Assembly: GCF_023278565.1 (NCBI RefSeq)
Contig: NC_064680.1
Span: forward strand, 434,001 to 498,000
Direction of reading: 5' to 3'
Source: Colletotrichum lupini
Lineage: Eukaryota; Ascomycota; Sordariomycetes; Glomerellales; Glomerellaceae
DNA: 64,000 nt
The notes below the pieces were generated by a model. It searched no databases. It was not told where the DNA came from and worked only from the letters and a program-made list of their open reading frames with translations. Below are positions 1-11,740 of the stretch, piece by piece. Position numbers and translations under genes: made by a program. Each line of letters opens with the position of its first letter. The first letter of the stretch is position 1.

Positions 1-67
1 ACCATGGTTGATGTCCGCCTCAAATGTAGAGAACGTCTTATGGCGAGGCAGTATGAGAATGGATACA

Positions 68-174
68 TCACCCACGGCCTAGTCGGGTATCAACCCTGAC
101 CGCGCCATAGTGCTTCAAGAATCGTCCCCAAATAGGAGGAGAATACAATCTCTTCCTACCAGCTCTAGCTATGG
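68..174 (-). pseudogene. 3' terminal fragment of the SDR gene cut by Copia-A
   Basis: Read on the minus strand from the target-site copy (170-174) this piece encodes about 34 codons ending in a TGA at 68-70. It contains WGRFLKHYGAV, the C-terminal motif I associate with the zinc-ribbon SDR family whose main body is at 13775-16282. Codon ATA at 170-172 is the duplicated copy of the ATA at 13742-13744, so the frame runs from the main body into this piece once the element is removed. The piece has no start and is 13.6 kb from its body, so it is dead. Positions 1-67 are ordinary-composition DNA beyond the old stop codon, with nothing recognisable. Confidence 0.85.
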
Positions 175-351
175 TGTCACGTAATAGGGATAGTAATCGC
201 ATCTCACAAAGTGCCCGTCACGTGCTAAATCACGTATCTATTTTAGATATTATATATATAGACCTTTTTTTTTTTTTTTTTTCTATTTTAATAATTAAGC
301 TATTTTTATTATACTCCGTATACCTATTATTATATATTATAACTCGTAATA
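175..351 (+). repeat. 5' LTR of Copia-A
   Basis: This 177-bp copy matches 13565-13741 and, inverted, 50465-50641. Its start TGTCACGTAATA appears as TATTATATAATA in the 3' LTR, which is a pure C-to-T/G-to-A difference. A run of about 22 T lies near 260-281. The motif TACTCCGTA is at 312-320. Confidence 0.9.
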
Positions 352-1799
352 ATTATAAACCTAGCTCTTAATTAAAACTTTATATTATAATAACGTACTT
401 ATTAATACGATTTTTATAATCTTTTTAAAATAACTAACTTATTTATATTTACTTTAGCCTAAGCTAAATTAACTAATTACGATAATTAAATTAAATAGTT
501 TAATATATTTTATATTATAAATAAGGGCGTTAGGGTTTAAAAATACGTTAACCTAAACACTTTAAATTCTAATATATTCCTTAACCCCTTTATAGTACTT
601 ATTTTACTTTTAAAATTTAAATAATTAATTATAACTTATAATAAAAAAGAACTATAAGCTTACTAAGCCCGTTATAAAGTATTTAAAAACGACTAAAGAA
701 ACTAAGAAATCCTTTATTAATAGCTTCTAAATATAACTCCTAATACGAACTTTTCGACTTTTTTAAGTATAAGTAACTTATAGAATTAAGCCGGGTTTTT
801 TTTTATAAAGCTAGCTATATTACTTATTTTATATAAATAAATTTATTCCTATATTATACTTATAAAGAGGATCTATATACTTAAAAATATTTAAAAATAA
901 TAAGAGCTTAATACTAAATATAAATAATTTATAGTTTATAAATATAATATTATTAATATATATATTAAAGTCCTTACTTAGTAATTAATAAAATTAATTA
1001 ATACTATATTATATAAATACGTATTTTAAAAAGTTATTAAAAACGGCGCTAAGTTTAGTATATAGCGAATTATTAAATATTTAAAATAGGAATTTGCGCC
1101 CCCCGAACTAATAATAAAGAATATAGTTCGAGAGAAATATTAATAAGCCCTTAATAAAGCGAGGACCGGAATTAATTCTTAATACTAATATTAAGAGTAA
1201 TAATTTACTTATTTTTAAACTAAAACGTATAATATTTTAAAAATTAATAAAGAGATTACCATACTTAACGTTTTAATTATAATTAAGTTTAAACTTAACT
1301 TTATATAGGGCTAATATATATATAAGATTTTTAGTAAATTAATAGCTTTTAGAACGTATATAAAGACCCTTAAAGAGATTATATATATATTTAGCTTAGT
1401 AACTTAGGATATATATACTAAATAACTTTTAAAATAAAAAGGGGCTTACTCTATTTTTACTAAACGTTCTAACTTAATTAACAACGTAAATAATAAGAGT
1501 AATATTATATACTTTTATAATTACGTATATTTATAGCACCCTACGGCGTATTAAAAATTAAAATAAATATTTATAAACTAAAACGCTAATAAGTTATTAA
1601 TATAAATATTAAAAAGTTATATAAAAAAAATCCTTATTACTATTAAATTAAATAAATAAAAATTACTTTACGATAAGCTTAAAAAAGCTAATTAACTAAG
1701 GAATAATAGAACCCCTAAAAAACCTAAGTTTTTAAAAAGATTTTCTAACTAACTTATAATAAGCTTATTAATAAACTAAAACGAGGGCTATATAGTTAT

Positions 1800-3060
1800 T
1801 ATATTTATAAAAAGTTAGGATTTAAAAATAAACGTAATCTTTAGTACCCCTATAAGTAATACTTACCCCCTTTTTTAAAATATAATAATAAATAGTTATA
1901 AAATAATATATTTAGTTAACGATAAGAGCTTATTTAAACCCGAGAGTTATATATTATTAAGTAATAAGGACTATATTAAATTAAGAACTATTATATTACT
2001 TATTACTATACGTAGTATTTATATTATAAAAGGCGTTTTAAACGGACCTAAGGGAAAGGGAACTTATAATTTAAAGCTTTAGAACGTCGCTTATATTAAG
2101 GGATTTTATATTAATATAGTTTTAAAAACTTTATTAAATAGAGGCGTACTTTAATATTACGGTCTAGATTATACTTTATAATAAGGAACGCTTTATAAGA
2201 GCATTATTAAAGAATAGCTTATTTAAAAAAATAATCTAATCTTTTTTAAATATAAGCTCCTCTAATCCTATCCTTTTTTTATAAACTTTAAGTATATTTT
2301 ATAGAGCTTAGTGAGTATTATATTACTAATTAACTCTAGAAAATTCCGTTACTTATATTAACGTACTTATAAGAGGTTTAATAGCGCGCTCTTTTAGTAC
2401 TTTAGAATAGGTTATTTTAAACTTAATACTCTTTATTAATTACTATATAAAACTCAAAGTATACGTATTAAACTTCTATTATAAGTTAAGTATAAAATAT
2501 ATATATTATTTAAAACTAAAATAGTAATTTTAAAAAGACTACCCTCGAGAAGAGCCTTACGGCTATAGTATTATATATACTAAGATCTCTTTTATTTTGA
2601 ACTATTTCTTAGTAAATAATAATATATACTTATAGCTTTTAACGAATATAATAAGTAGCTTAGGGGGTTCTTTTTAAGGATTAAAATAGAAAAAGAAGTA
2701 CTTTTTATATTATAGAGCCTCGAAGTAGCGATTTATTATTAAAAAAAGGACTTTAATTTATTTTTTTAAAAATAATAATAAGACCGCTCTTTTAATTATA
2801 AACGTTAAATATATATATAAAACGTAGTATAGCGAGCTAGGAATTAGAATAGAATTTTTATTTTTATATATAAAAGAACCTATAAGTAACGCTAAAAAAG
2901 TAGGTTAACTCGTAATTACTAAAGCTTATAAAATATACCTTTTTACGAACCTCTTTATAAATTTATAAAACGAAATAGTACTAGTAATAATTTTTATTTA
3001 TAATATTACCTTACGGGAGGCTAATAAAAGAGATTTACTTATTATAATAGAAATTAATTA
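1800..3060 (+). pseudogene. Copia-A protease-integrase remnant
   Basis: The plus-strand frames contain a protease-like stretch around 1840-2200 with the readable segment KGKGTYNLK near 2050. An integrase-like stretch follows at about 2480-3060, including a segment near 2885 that resembles the part of Copia integrases after the catalytic core. Many TAA and TAG codons sit where CAA, CAG or TGG would be expected, so nothing can be translated. The region 352-1800 should hold gag. It is equally degraded and I saw no diagnostic motif in it. The assignment rests on order and fragmentary motifs. Confidence 0.55.
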
Positions 3061-4038
3061 ATAAAAGCGGTATTAATACTAGTAATAGACGGGTTATTAA
3101 GTATAGGATTTTAAACTAGTTACCCCGTATCTTAGTAGCCTTTATATATATAGCTACTAAGTATACCTTTTTTTATGAAAATTATAAGAGGGGTATATAT
3201 TAAAAAGAGTTTAAAGTGCTTTTTTATAAGTATATAAAATACTTAGTTAAATATATATTAAAAACGTATAACTTATATAAAGTCTAAGTACCTGCGCTTA
3301 AATAAGTATTTATTATAAAAAATATTAAGTTTAATAAAAAAGTTTTTTATAATCCCGTATACGAGGAATAAGCTATTATAAATAAGTAAATAAATTTAGT
3401 AATTTAAAAAATATAAAAACTCTTTAATACTAATAATAAGTTAGTTTAAGTACTTAGGAAAGTAGATCTAGACTTTAAAAATACTAATACTTAAGATAAC
3501 TTTATAATTAAAGATAATATTATTATTAAATTTTTAACTATTTAGGACGCTAAGTAATTAATAAACGTATTTTAGGGTACGGTAAATAAGGCTAAAAAGG
3601 CTAATATAGTCTTATTATTATTATTAACCCCTAAAATAATCCCCTTATATAAGCTCGGGAGTAGGGATAAAAAAAGGAATATAGTAACTGAGTTATAAAC
3701 GGCTTTACGTAGTTCATAATCCTCTTTATAAGTACTTATATATATTATAAAGGTTTTTAAGCTTTTAATTTTTAATAGCTCTTAGTAAAACGCTAAAGTA
3801 CGTAGTAAATAAAGTATTAATTATAAAAAAGTAATTTTTAATATTAAAATTAACGTTAATAAGGAACCTTTATAATAAACTTTTATTATTATATAAAAAT
3901 AGAATTTATAAGAACTACTTTATTAAGTATTAAGTAAAGCTCTATTAAGTTTTAAATATTTAAACCGGGCCCGTAGACCTTTATAACGCTTTAATAATAA
4001 TATCTTCGTAACGCTCTTATATTTAAATATAAGAAATA

Positions 4039-4552
4039 ATCTAGCACGTATAGCTTTAACGAGGTAATGCGGGATATTCTTATAAAGAATATAAAAAGTG
4101 AATATTCATATAGAAGTAAGAATATATGAATATAGGGGAAATAAGCGTATATAAAAGAGGTTTTTGTAGTAAAGAGAGTAATATAGTTGAATTACTATAT
4201 GAGAAGTTGCTTGCTTAACGAAAGGTCTAGGTAGGCAAATACACGCCTATATATAGGCATAAAAACCTCCTACTAGAATATTCCATTGCTTATTAATTAT
4301 GATATAATTAATAAGCGTATACGTAAGTGAATGCGTAATCGTAGTACGTAATTCCGCCTCGAGTAAATTCCAGATTATTCAGTTACCTTCCAGTACTTTC
4401 CATTGCTCACGTAAGCTTATATAAGCAGTATTGCTTACATAATCAATACCTATAATAATCTACAGAAATCGTAGATTAATATGGTATATAGTTTGCTTAC
4501 GTAATATTGATAATAAGGCGAATAATAAGGTAAACAAAGTTACCTTCGTAAC
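4039..4552. mobile_element. ~514-bp insertion with weak RIP, probable solo LTR
   Basis: This block is present in Copia-A but absent at the matching site of Copia-B (near 62290-62310, inverted). It is flanked by AAATA at 4034-4038 and 4553-4557, and the empty site in Copia-B has a single AAATA. Its composition differs sharply from its surroundings: CA and TG are common. Imperfect inverted ends are visible, TTAACGAGGTAA near 4056 and TTACCTTCGTAA near 4540. There are many short palindromic GCTTACGTAAGC-like words and no coding frame. The length, 5-bp duplication and inverted ends suit a solo LTR of another family; a non-autonomous DNA element is possible. Confidence 0.65.
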
Positions 4553-4699
4553 AAATAATAATTACTATAACCGTCTCTAGGACTGCTTTTTCTTTATTTT
4601 TATACTTAATTAGTAAAAAGTTATAAAAAAAAGTAGTATAGGATATATAATATTTTATTAAGTAGTAAAAAGAGTAGTTTATAGGACCTACTTAGAGTA

Positions 4700-5633
4700 T
4701 TCCAAAGGAGTTTAAAAACTATAACTTATTAAAATTAACTTTTAGAGCTTATTAAAAAGGTTTAATAATATTTAATATCTTTTATTATAATTATAAAAGT
4801 TATTTAGGGATATTATAAATATAAAAATAAAAAAGCTAAGGGATATTAATATATAAGAAGAGGTTAATTATAATCCTAAATAAAAGATCCTATTTTTATT
4901 AAAATAAGTATATATTTATAAATACGACGTTAATAATAAGGTTAGCGAAATAAAAGTACGTATATATATAAGGGGGGATATATAACTACTTAACTTTTTA
5001 TAAAATACGTACGCTTTAACGCTTACTATAAAGGCCTTTAGGCTTATAATAATAATAACTACTTAATTCGACTTTAAAATAGACTAATATAATACTATTA
5101 ACGCATTCCTTAACGCGCTTCTTAAGAATAAAAAGCTAATAATTATTAAACTCTTAGAAAAATATAAGGTTATTAATAAAATAAGTAAACTCTAACGCGC
5201 TCTATATAACCTCTAAAACTTATTAATTCTTTAGTTTTAAACTTTTATTTTTATATTCTATAATATAAATATAATATATAGCTACGAGGAGACCTATATT
5301 TACTAAACTATAAATAGGAAGGTAATATTAGTATTTTATATTAATAACTTTATTATTTTATATTATTAAAATAACTAAAAAGTAGCTTAGGGGATCGTTA
5401 ATAATATAAAAGAATAAATTAATTTTAAAAAGAATAGACTGATTAATTACTTTTTTAGAATATAGATTTTATAAAACCGTACTACTTATAAGGTTTATTT
5501 TATTTATAACGTATATATTTAGCAAGTTATTAAGCACTTTAACTTTATAAATTTATTATATTTACTTACCCCTCTTTTTTAAAAAGAGTTTAAACTAAAC
5601 GAGGGATAAGTAATAAAAAAGAAAATAAAGAGC
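4700..5633 (+). pseudogene. Copia-A reverse transcriptase remnant (5' part)
   Basis: The plus strand shows the Copia RT order. An INAFLN-like segment near 5100 corresponds to the family motif VVNAFLNG. RALYNL follows near 5197 (family RALYGL). The catalytic box near 5335-5355 reads FYINNFIILYY, where YVDD has become YINN through G-to-A changes. Near 5480-5600 the connection to RNase H is recognisable. The frame is then cut by Gypsy-1 at 5634 and resumes at 11063. Stop codons make it non-functional. Confidence 0.75.
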
Positions 5634-5823
5634 TATAATGGATTCGGGATGCGGCCGGCGATAGGACGCCGATAACTTAGCGACCGGTGTACGGATCTTA
5701 TTACGAAAGAACTTTTTAAGAAGTAGAGCCCTTACAAAGGACTCTATAAGCTTTAGTCTTATAATATACCTATACCTATATTATAGCCTCGCTAGTTAAG
5801 TACTTATAGCCTAATTTTTTATA
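5634..5823 (+). repeat. 5' LTR of Gypsy-1
   Basis: This 190-bp LTR keeps the least mutated start seen in the family, TATAATGGATTCGGGATGC. The other copies read TATAATAGATT at the same place, a CpA/TpG-type difference. It shares GGACGCCGATAACTTAG and ACGGATCTTATTA with all other copies. Confidence 0.9.
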
Positions 5824-5849
5824 ATTCTAAAGCTTCTACTTCTACGGAG

Positions 5850-8800
5850 TAACTAGTATAAGTAATAATAAATTACGGAAACGAACGGAACGCTAATAAA
5901 ACAATGCCTAGCCGTTAGTAAAGAGCCGTTAGCGCCGACGAGCTATAACTATCCGGAGTTAACTACTTAACCCCATTCTATCTAGGAGAACGAGCCTATT
6001 ATAGGGCAAGTCCTACCCGAACACTAGCGTTTATAAAAGAACTAGACAAAGAAGATAATCGGGGCAGATCACCCTTACGGGCTAGTTACCCCGTTAATAT
6101 CCTAAAGACCCTATTCGTTATAAACGGGGCGTTTATTAGTAACTAATTATTAAATATACGAGGTTAAGGCGCGTATAAAGGCGCGGGTAGTACTAAGATA
6201 GCTAGTTTAGTAGACCCTATAGGCCTAATAATAACCTACTTCTATAAAACGATAAAAATAATAATCGAAGATCGAAACTAAGAACGGCGTCGATACGAGG
6301 AGCTCGTCCGATAGCTTACTAAGCGGCTAGTAACGCGTCTAGGTTAACGAGAATATAAAAAGCCTCTTTTTTATAACTATAAACCGATCGGAGAAGAGTC
6401 TACGAGTACTTAGGTAATAGACTAGATTATTACTATAGAGATAGGTAATAAGCTTCGCGCAAAAAGTATTATAAAATAGCATATCGAATGGGCCCTATTT
6501 AAGATATCCCTATCGCTATAAACGTAATAGTATAATTATAAAAAGAGCCTCTAGGATCCCCTCTCCTAGGGCGACTTCTTAGCGTTTATTTGCTAATAGT
6601 ACGTGGACCCCGAGACTTAAGAACGGGAATACTATAGAGAACTAAGGACGAAGAGGCTAAAGGAGGGCTAGACCCCTACCTAGTTCCTCGCCGAGTAGTT
6701 AGTAATCTATTATAACCTAGGTATAAAAGATATAAAAAATTCGAAAGTAGAGGTATACTAGTTCTTTTTTAGACTACTATTTTAGCTATAGGACGATTTA
6801 ATTTATTATAGGGTCTTAATTAAGAGAGCACGCGATATAGCTTACGAGGCTAATAGACTATAATCGTTAAATTAGTAAAAGGGCGGCGACTAGTTATAAA
6901 AGGACGGTAAAAAGAGGCTATATCCGTTATTAAAATAACTACGTTAAATATCCCCTTTTTATAAAAAAAAGAGTAAGGAGAGCTCTAAGGGGCTAGGCTC
7001 TAAGGACTTACTAAGAGTAATATTATAAAAGCCGTATAATAAGAGTGCTCGCGCCGAGCTATTATAAAAGCGTCGTAGTAGTAATATTAAGTACTTTACG
7101 TATAATAAGATAGGCTATATATCTAGTAAGTACTAAAAAAATAAGTCGGGAGGTAGGGGTAACGATAAGCCGACGTACCCCTAATCAAAACTAACGTTAG
7201 TAACCGTCTAACGGGTTATTACTAAGCCGAGAGTTATAAAGGTCGACTTATTAAAAAACGAGTAAGCGTAGGTAATATACTTAATACGCTTATGCTAAGT
7301 ATTAAAAAGGTACTGATAAAAATAATTATAAAGGGTAGGGCGATAGTTCTACGAGGTATTACCGAAAGGCTAGTAAAAGTTAATATGGATATATGCTCCG
7401 AAATAGATATTATTAGCACTAGGCTCGTAACCCACTTAGGGTTAACCCCGGCTACTACTATAGCTCCCTCGTTAAGGGATTTCTAAGGTAAAGCCGTAGG
7501 CTAGGGGAAAGCCTATTAGTTAACGCTCTTCCTTATCGACTACTATAGGTAGCTAAGGAAGATTCGGTAACTATTCGCCGTAGTTAATAGGGATAAAAGA
7601 ATAGTAGACCTCTTACTATCGTAACTATCGATAGGCTAGGAGGGCATTCGTATTAATATAGCGACGAATATATAGTTATACGAGCCTATTTCGGTCGCCG
7701 AACTAGAGGCGATAGCTCGTAATATTGTTAAGAATTGTAAAAGGGCGTATGTATTATATATTGCTACTATAAGAAGTATTGCGGGGGTAACGGAGACTAA
7801 ATTACGAGGGGGTCTACTGCTAGAACTTTAATTAGAGGTAGAGACGTTTAACGAGTAATTGGCAAAGGGACCGCAGTTATATAACGGGGCAGAACACTCT
7901 ATCGACCTAGTTCCGGGTACTAAACTACTATATAGTCCTATCTATCCGTTAAGTAAGAAATAACTTAATAAGCTTCGCGCGTATATTACTAAAAACCTAG
8001 CGAACGGTCGTATTATACCTTTAGTTAGTAAGGCTAGGGCACCGATCCTCTTCGTATTAAAAAAGGATAGTACGCTGCGCCTCTACGTAGACTACCGCGG
8101 GCTAAATAGGGTAACTATAAAGAATTAATACCCACTACCGCTTATTAGCGAGCTCCTAAATAGGCTTCGCGGAGCAAAATAGATCTTAAAGATAGACATT
8201 AGGGATGCCTACTACCGTATCTAAATTAAAAAAGAAAACCGATAGAAAATAGCGTTCCGGAGCTAATACGGTTACTTCGAGTATACTATTATACCTTTCG
8301 GGCTAACGAACGCACCCGCGACGTTCTAGGCGTATATTTACCGAGCGCTCGCTAACCTACTAAATACTTATTATATAGTATATATAGACGATCTAATAAT
8401 CTACTTAATAATAAAAGAGTAGCATACGGAGGATTAAGAAGGTCCTCTGACGTCTGCGTTTATACGGGCTTTTTACTAAACTATTAAAGTACTCGTTTTA
8501 TTAAAAGAGGGTCGAGTTCTTAAGTTATGTTATTATATTAAAAGGAATCGAGATTAACTCGTTGCGAGTGCGAACGATTGCCGACTAGAAGGCGCTAGAG
8601 TCTATTAGGGATATCTAAGTGTTCTTAGGGTTCTATAACTTCTATTAGAAGTTTATTACTAAATACTCGGGCATTGTTATACCGATAATAGTATTACTAA
8701 AAACAGAAAAGGGGTAAACAAGGGACTTTTAGTAAACTAAGGAAGTAGACGAGGTATTTAATTAGCTAAAGGTCGTTTTTATCTTAGCGACCGTACTTAC

Positions 8801-10245
8801 GTACTAGAACCTATAACGTATTATACGGGTAGAAACCGACGCTTTAGTTAAAGCTATCGCGGCAATCTTATTATAGTAGGCTAATAGAGGATAGTAACCC
8901 GTTGCCTATTAGTTACGGAAGCTTACGGATACGGAGTAGCGATGGGCTACGGGCTAATAAGAACTGCTTACTATAGTAAAAGGGCTAGAGCACTGGGCTT
9001 ACTACCTCTAGGGCTTTTTATAAAAGTTTATAGTCTTAACGAACTACTAGGTACTTAAGGGAGTAATCGGCGCACTGGCGCGGGACCTTTAGGGAAGGCT
9101 CGCGAGATAGGTATATAAACTATTAATATTTAATTTTAACTTAGAATACTAGTTAGGGAAAACGAACCCGGTAGACGGTCTATTTAAAAGGCTAGATTAT
9201 ATAGAGGGGGAAGTGCTTTATAAAGACGTCCTCCCTACGCTAGCTTAGAAGCTACGTCTTATTAGCGAATTACTACCTAATATTTAATAAAGAATAATTA
9301 GCTTAAAAGAATAAAAATAATATTACTAAGGTATACGTTTAAGTAGTTAAGGCCTCCCTTTATAATCCCGGCTAGATATCGGCTAGCTCTAAAGACGGGG
9401 AATCCTCTCCCCTATATTAGTAGCGTGTTATAGGGCGTACTAATAAAATAGTAATAGTTACTACCGTAACGACTCGAGGTAAGAAAGTAAGAGAGTTATT
9501 AGCGAACGCTCGTTAACGGTCCGGTAAGGATAAAGAGGAGTTAGATAGAGCTAGGGTTATTATACCGAAATAGTATATCCTACGCCCCGTTATAAAGGAG
9601 CTTATGAGGGGTAAAACGGTATTTGCTTCTTATCTCTCGCTAGAGACTAAGGAGCTCGTTAGAGGACTATAGGCTAAAGACGAGTTCTATATATTATAAT
9701 CGGTAAGAGTTCGCGCTACGGCCGGCGAGTTAAGAGCATATTCGCTCAACGAATAGGGTATACTATTTTTTAAAAAAAAACTCGTTATTCTTTAAGTAAA
9801 GTCTCTTCGGATAGAGATCCTTTACTAATACTATGACGACTATAGGGTAAGTTATATAGGAGCTACGAAAACTCTCGAGCTAATTTAAAGGAAGTTCTAT
9901 TAAGAAGATATCTAACGAGATATCTAGGAATATATTAAGAACTATAAGTATTATTTAGGAGTTATAACCCTAAGATATAAGCCGTATAGGTAGCTATAGT
10001 TACTATTACTACCCTTATACCTATTTTAAAAAATATTTATAGACTTTATTACGGGGCTATTGCCGAGCGCTCGTAGTAACGGCGTAGAGTATAATAGTAT
10101 TATAGTTATTATTTATTATATAATAAAGTTTGCGAAGTTCTTACTTACCGTTAAGATACTTAACGTAGTATAAATAGTAAGTATCCTATATTAGGAGGTC
10201 GAATATAAGTTCGGTATGCCTAAAGGTATTATTACGGATATAGAT
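5850..10245 (+). pseudogene. Gypsy-1 gag-pol remnant
   Basis: The domains run in Ty3/Gypsy order. A gag zinc knuckle at 7092-7133 has its cysteines turned to tyrosine, spacing Y-x2-Y-x3-G-Y-x4-Y. The protease SEIDIIS is at about 7396, within the only open stretch (7292-7486). RT shows LRGAK and DAYYR near 8170-8215 and the catalytic YIDDLIIY near 8380-8405. RNase H starts VETDAL near 8825. Integrase DFITGLLPS is near 10035 and FGMPKGIITD near 10211. Stops TAA/TAG punctuate every domain. The integrase ends abruptly at the deletion junction near 10245-10252. Confidence 0.85.
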
Positions 10246-10872
10246 AAGCTCGTTAATATCGCGATATAGACTAGCTAAGTAGCGTATATAAAGAGCACCG
10301 CCGCAGAGACTGCGGAAGCCCTTTTTAGGATTATACTCTATATTAAGTATATCCTAAATACGTAAAATAGTAGATATTTTAGCGGATACTTAGCGATAGT
10401 ATAGCGAGAGAGTCGTAATTAAGAAACGATACGGAATTAGAATATTATAAGAAAAAAAGTATAGTTATATAAGAAAGAATTTGTAAAACGGTCGCTAAAT
10501 AAAAGGAGGGAAGAAAAAGTAAATACGTAACTAATAACGGATAAAAAATCTTTTATTATAATCGATAGCTTAGTAATAATAATAACCGCGAGGTTAGGTA
10601 GGCTCTTATATATTACGACGGTCGGAATACTTTACTACGAATATACACCACTAACTTAGTAACTAGTCGGCGCGCTATTACTAAATAATAATAATAAGGT
10701 ATCCGTTAGATAAAGAGACAGGAGCAATGCTTTGTTCCTAAGTAAAAAAGGATATTATTAATACCTTACGGAATCTATTACGAATAACGACGTTAATAGC
10801 TTTATTATTAGCGTCAAAGGAAGATATTACGTAATAACTTTGGGGACTAAAGTTACGTAAGGGGGGAGTAAT

Positions 10873-11062
10873 TATAATAGATTTGGGATATAGCTGGTAA
10901 TAGGACGCCGATAACTTAGCGACCGGTATACGGATCTTATTATAAAAGAACTTTTTAAGAAGCAGAGCCCTTACGAAGGACTCTATAAGCTTTAGTCTTA
11001 TAATATACCCATACCTACATTGTAGCCTCGCTGGTTAAGTGCTTATAGCCTAATCTCTTATA
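10873..11062 (+). repeat. 3' LTR of Gypsy-1
   Basis: This 190-bp partner of 5634-5823 differs mainly by C/T and G/A changes. It ends in TCTCTTATA, then the AGAGC duplication, then Copia-A sequence resumes. The LTR differences cannot be used as a clock because RIP adds changes. Confidence 0.9.
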
Positions 11063-11740
11063 AGAGCTATTAAGAGAAGGTTAGGAGTATACTTTATATA
11101 GTTATTATAATTAAACTAAACGTTATTTTTATTTATTTATAATTATTACGGTTCTTAACTAACTTAAGCATAACTTATATTAAAATAATTAATTACTATA
11201 TTTAATATTTCTATATAATAAGATATTTTATACTCTATTATAGTAGTATACTAAGTACGTAATTATTATTTTTAGTTAGAGATACTAGTTTCGTAAATAA
11301 TAAAGTAATATAATAATTATTTTAAGGATATTTAATATTCTTTTTTAATAACTTAATTTAATAAAAATTAATATACTAAGTAATAGTTATAATATTAATT
11401 ACTAAAGCTAAGCTTTTTTATTTTAAAGAAATTATAAAAGAGACTATAGCTCTAAAGCGCTTTTTTAAGGATATTACCCTTAACTTAAGAAAAGTATAGT
11501 TAGTTAACTACGATAATTAGTAAACAATTCGACTCGTTATAAAAAAAGGAGAAAGAATAGCTACTTAATTTTATTATATTAATATATAAAATATATAGCT
11601 AAGATAAGAGTACGTTAAAAATAGCTTTAAAGTTATTTATATATTAATAAAAAATATACCAATAAATAGACTTATTAAAAACCTTTCACGAGCTAAGTTC
11701 GAATATTTTAATATATTTCTTAACTTTTATAATACGTAAA
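11063..11740 (+). pseudogene. Copia-A RT-RNase H remnant (3' part)
   Basis: The frame continues from 5633 after removal of Gypsy-1. EKVRSILYIVIIIKLNV near 11070 corresponds to the Copia motif VGSLLYAATITRPD. RDTSFVNN near 11280 corresponds to the RNase H DASFAD motif. LRQEYVKNSFKVIYI near 11595-11640, followed by LSRAKFEYF, corresponds to the C-terminal end of Copia pol. All carry stop codons of the RIP type. Confidence 0.75.

Larger units (their letters stand above)
5634..11062 (+). mobile_element. Gypsy-1: internally deleted chromovirus-type Ty3/Gypsy element nested in Copia-A
   Basis: The element has 190-bp LTRs at 5634-5823 and 10873-11062 and a 5-bp target duplication AGAGC at 5629-5633 and 11063-11067. 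A polypurine tract (AAGGGGGGAG) lies just before the 3' LTR. It is colinear with Gypsy-2 (51174-59239) up to about 10245 and again from there to the end. It lacks 2636 bp that Gypsy-2 has between two copies of AAATAAGCTC (55783-55792 and 58419-58428). The lost part includes the C-terminal integrase, the chromodomain and an antisense frame. It is RIP-mutated, but less than the surrounding Copia. Confidence 0.92.

Noticed and set aside
171..371. Open frame of 66 codons
   Set aside because: It spans the Copia-A 5' LTR and is a by-product of LTR sequence.
4039..4552. CRISPR-like or regulatory array suggested by repeated GCTTACGTAAGC-type words
   Set aside because: Spacing is irregular and repeats are imperfect palindromes; an LTR promoter is a simpler reading, and the genome is eukaryotic.
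7292..7486. Open frames in the Gypsy elements (also 52832-53026)
   Set aside because: They are the surviving protease stretch of dead gag-pol, not separate genes.
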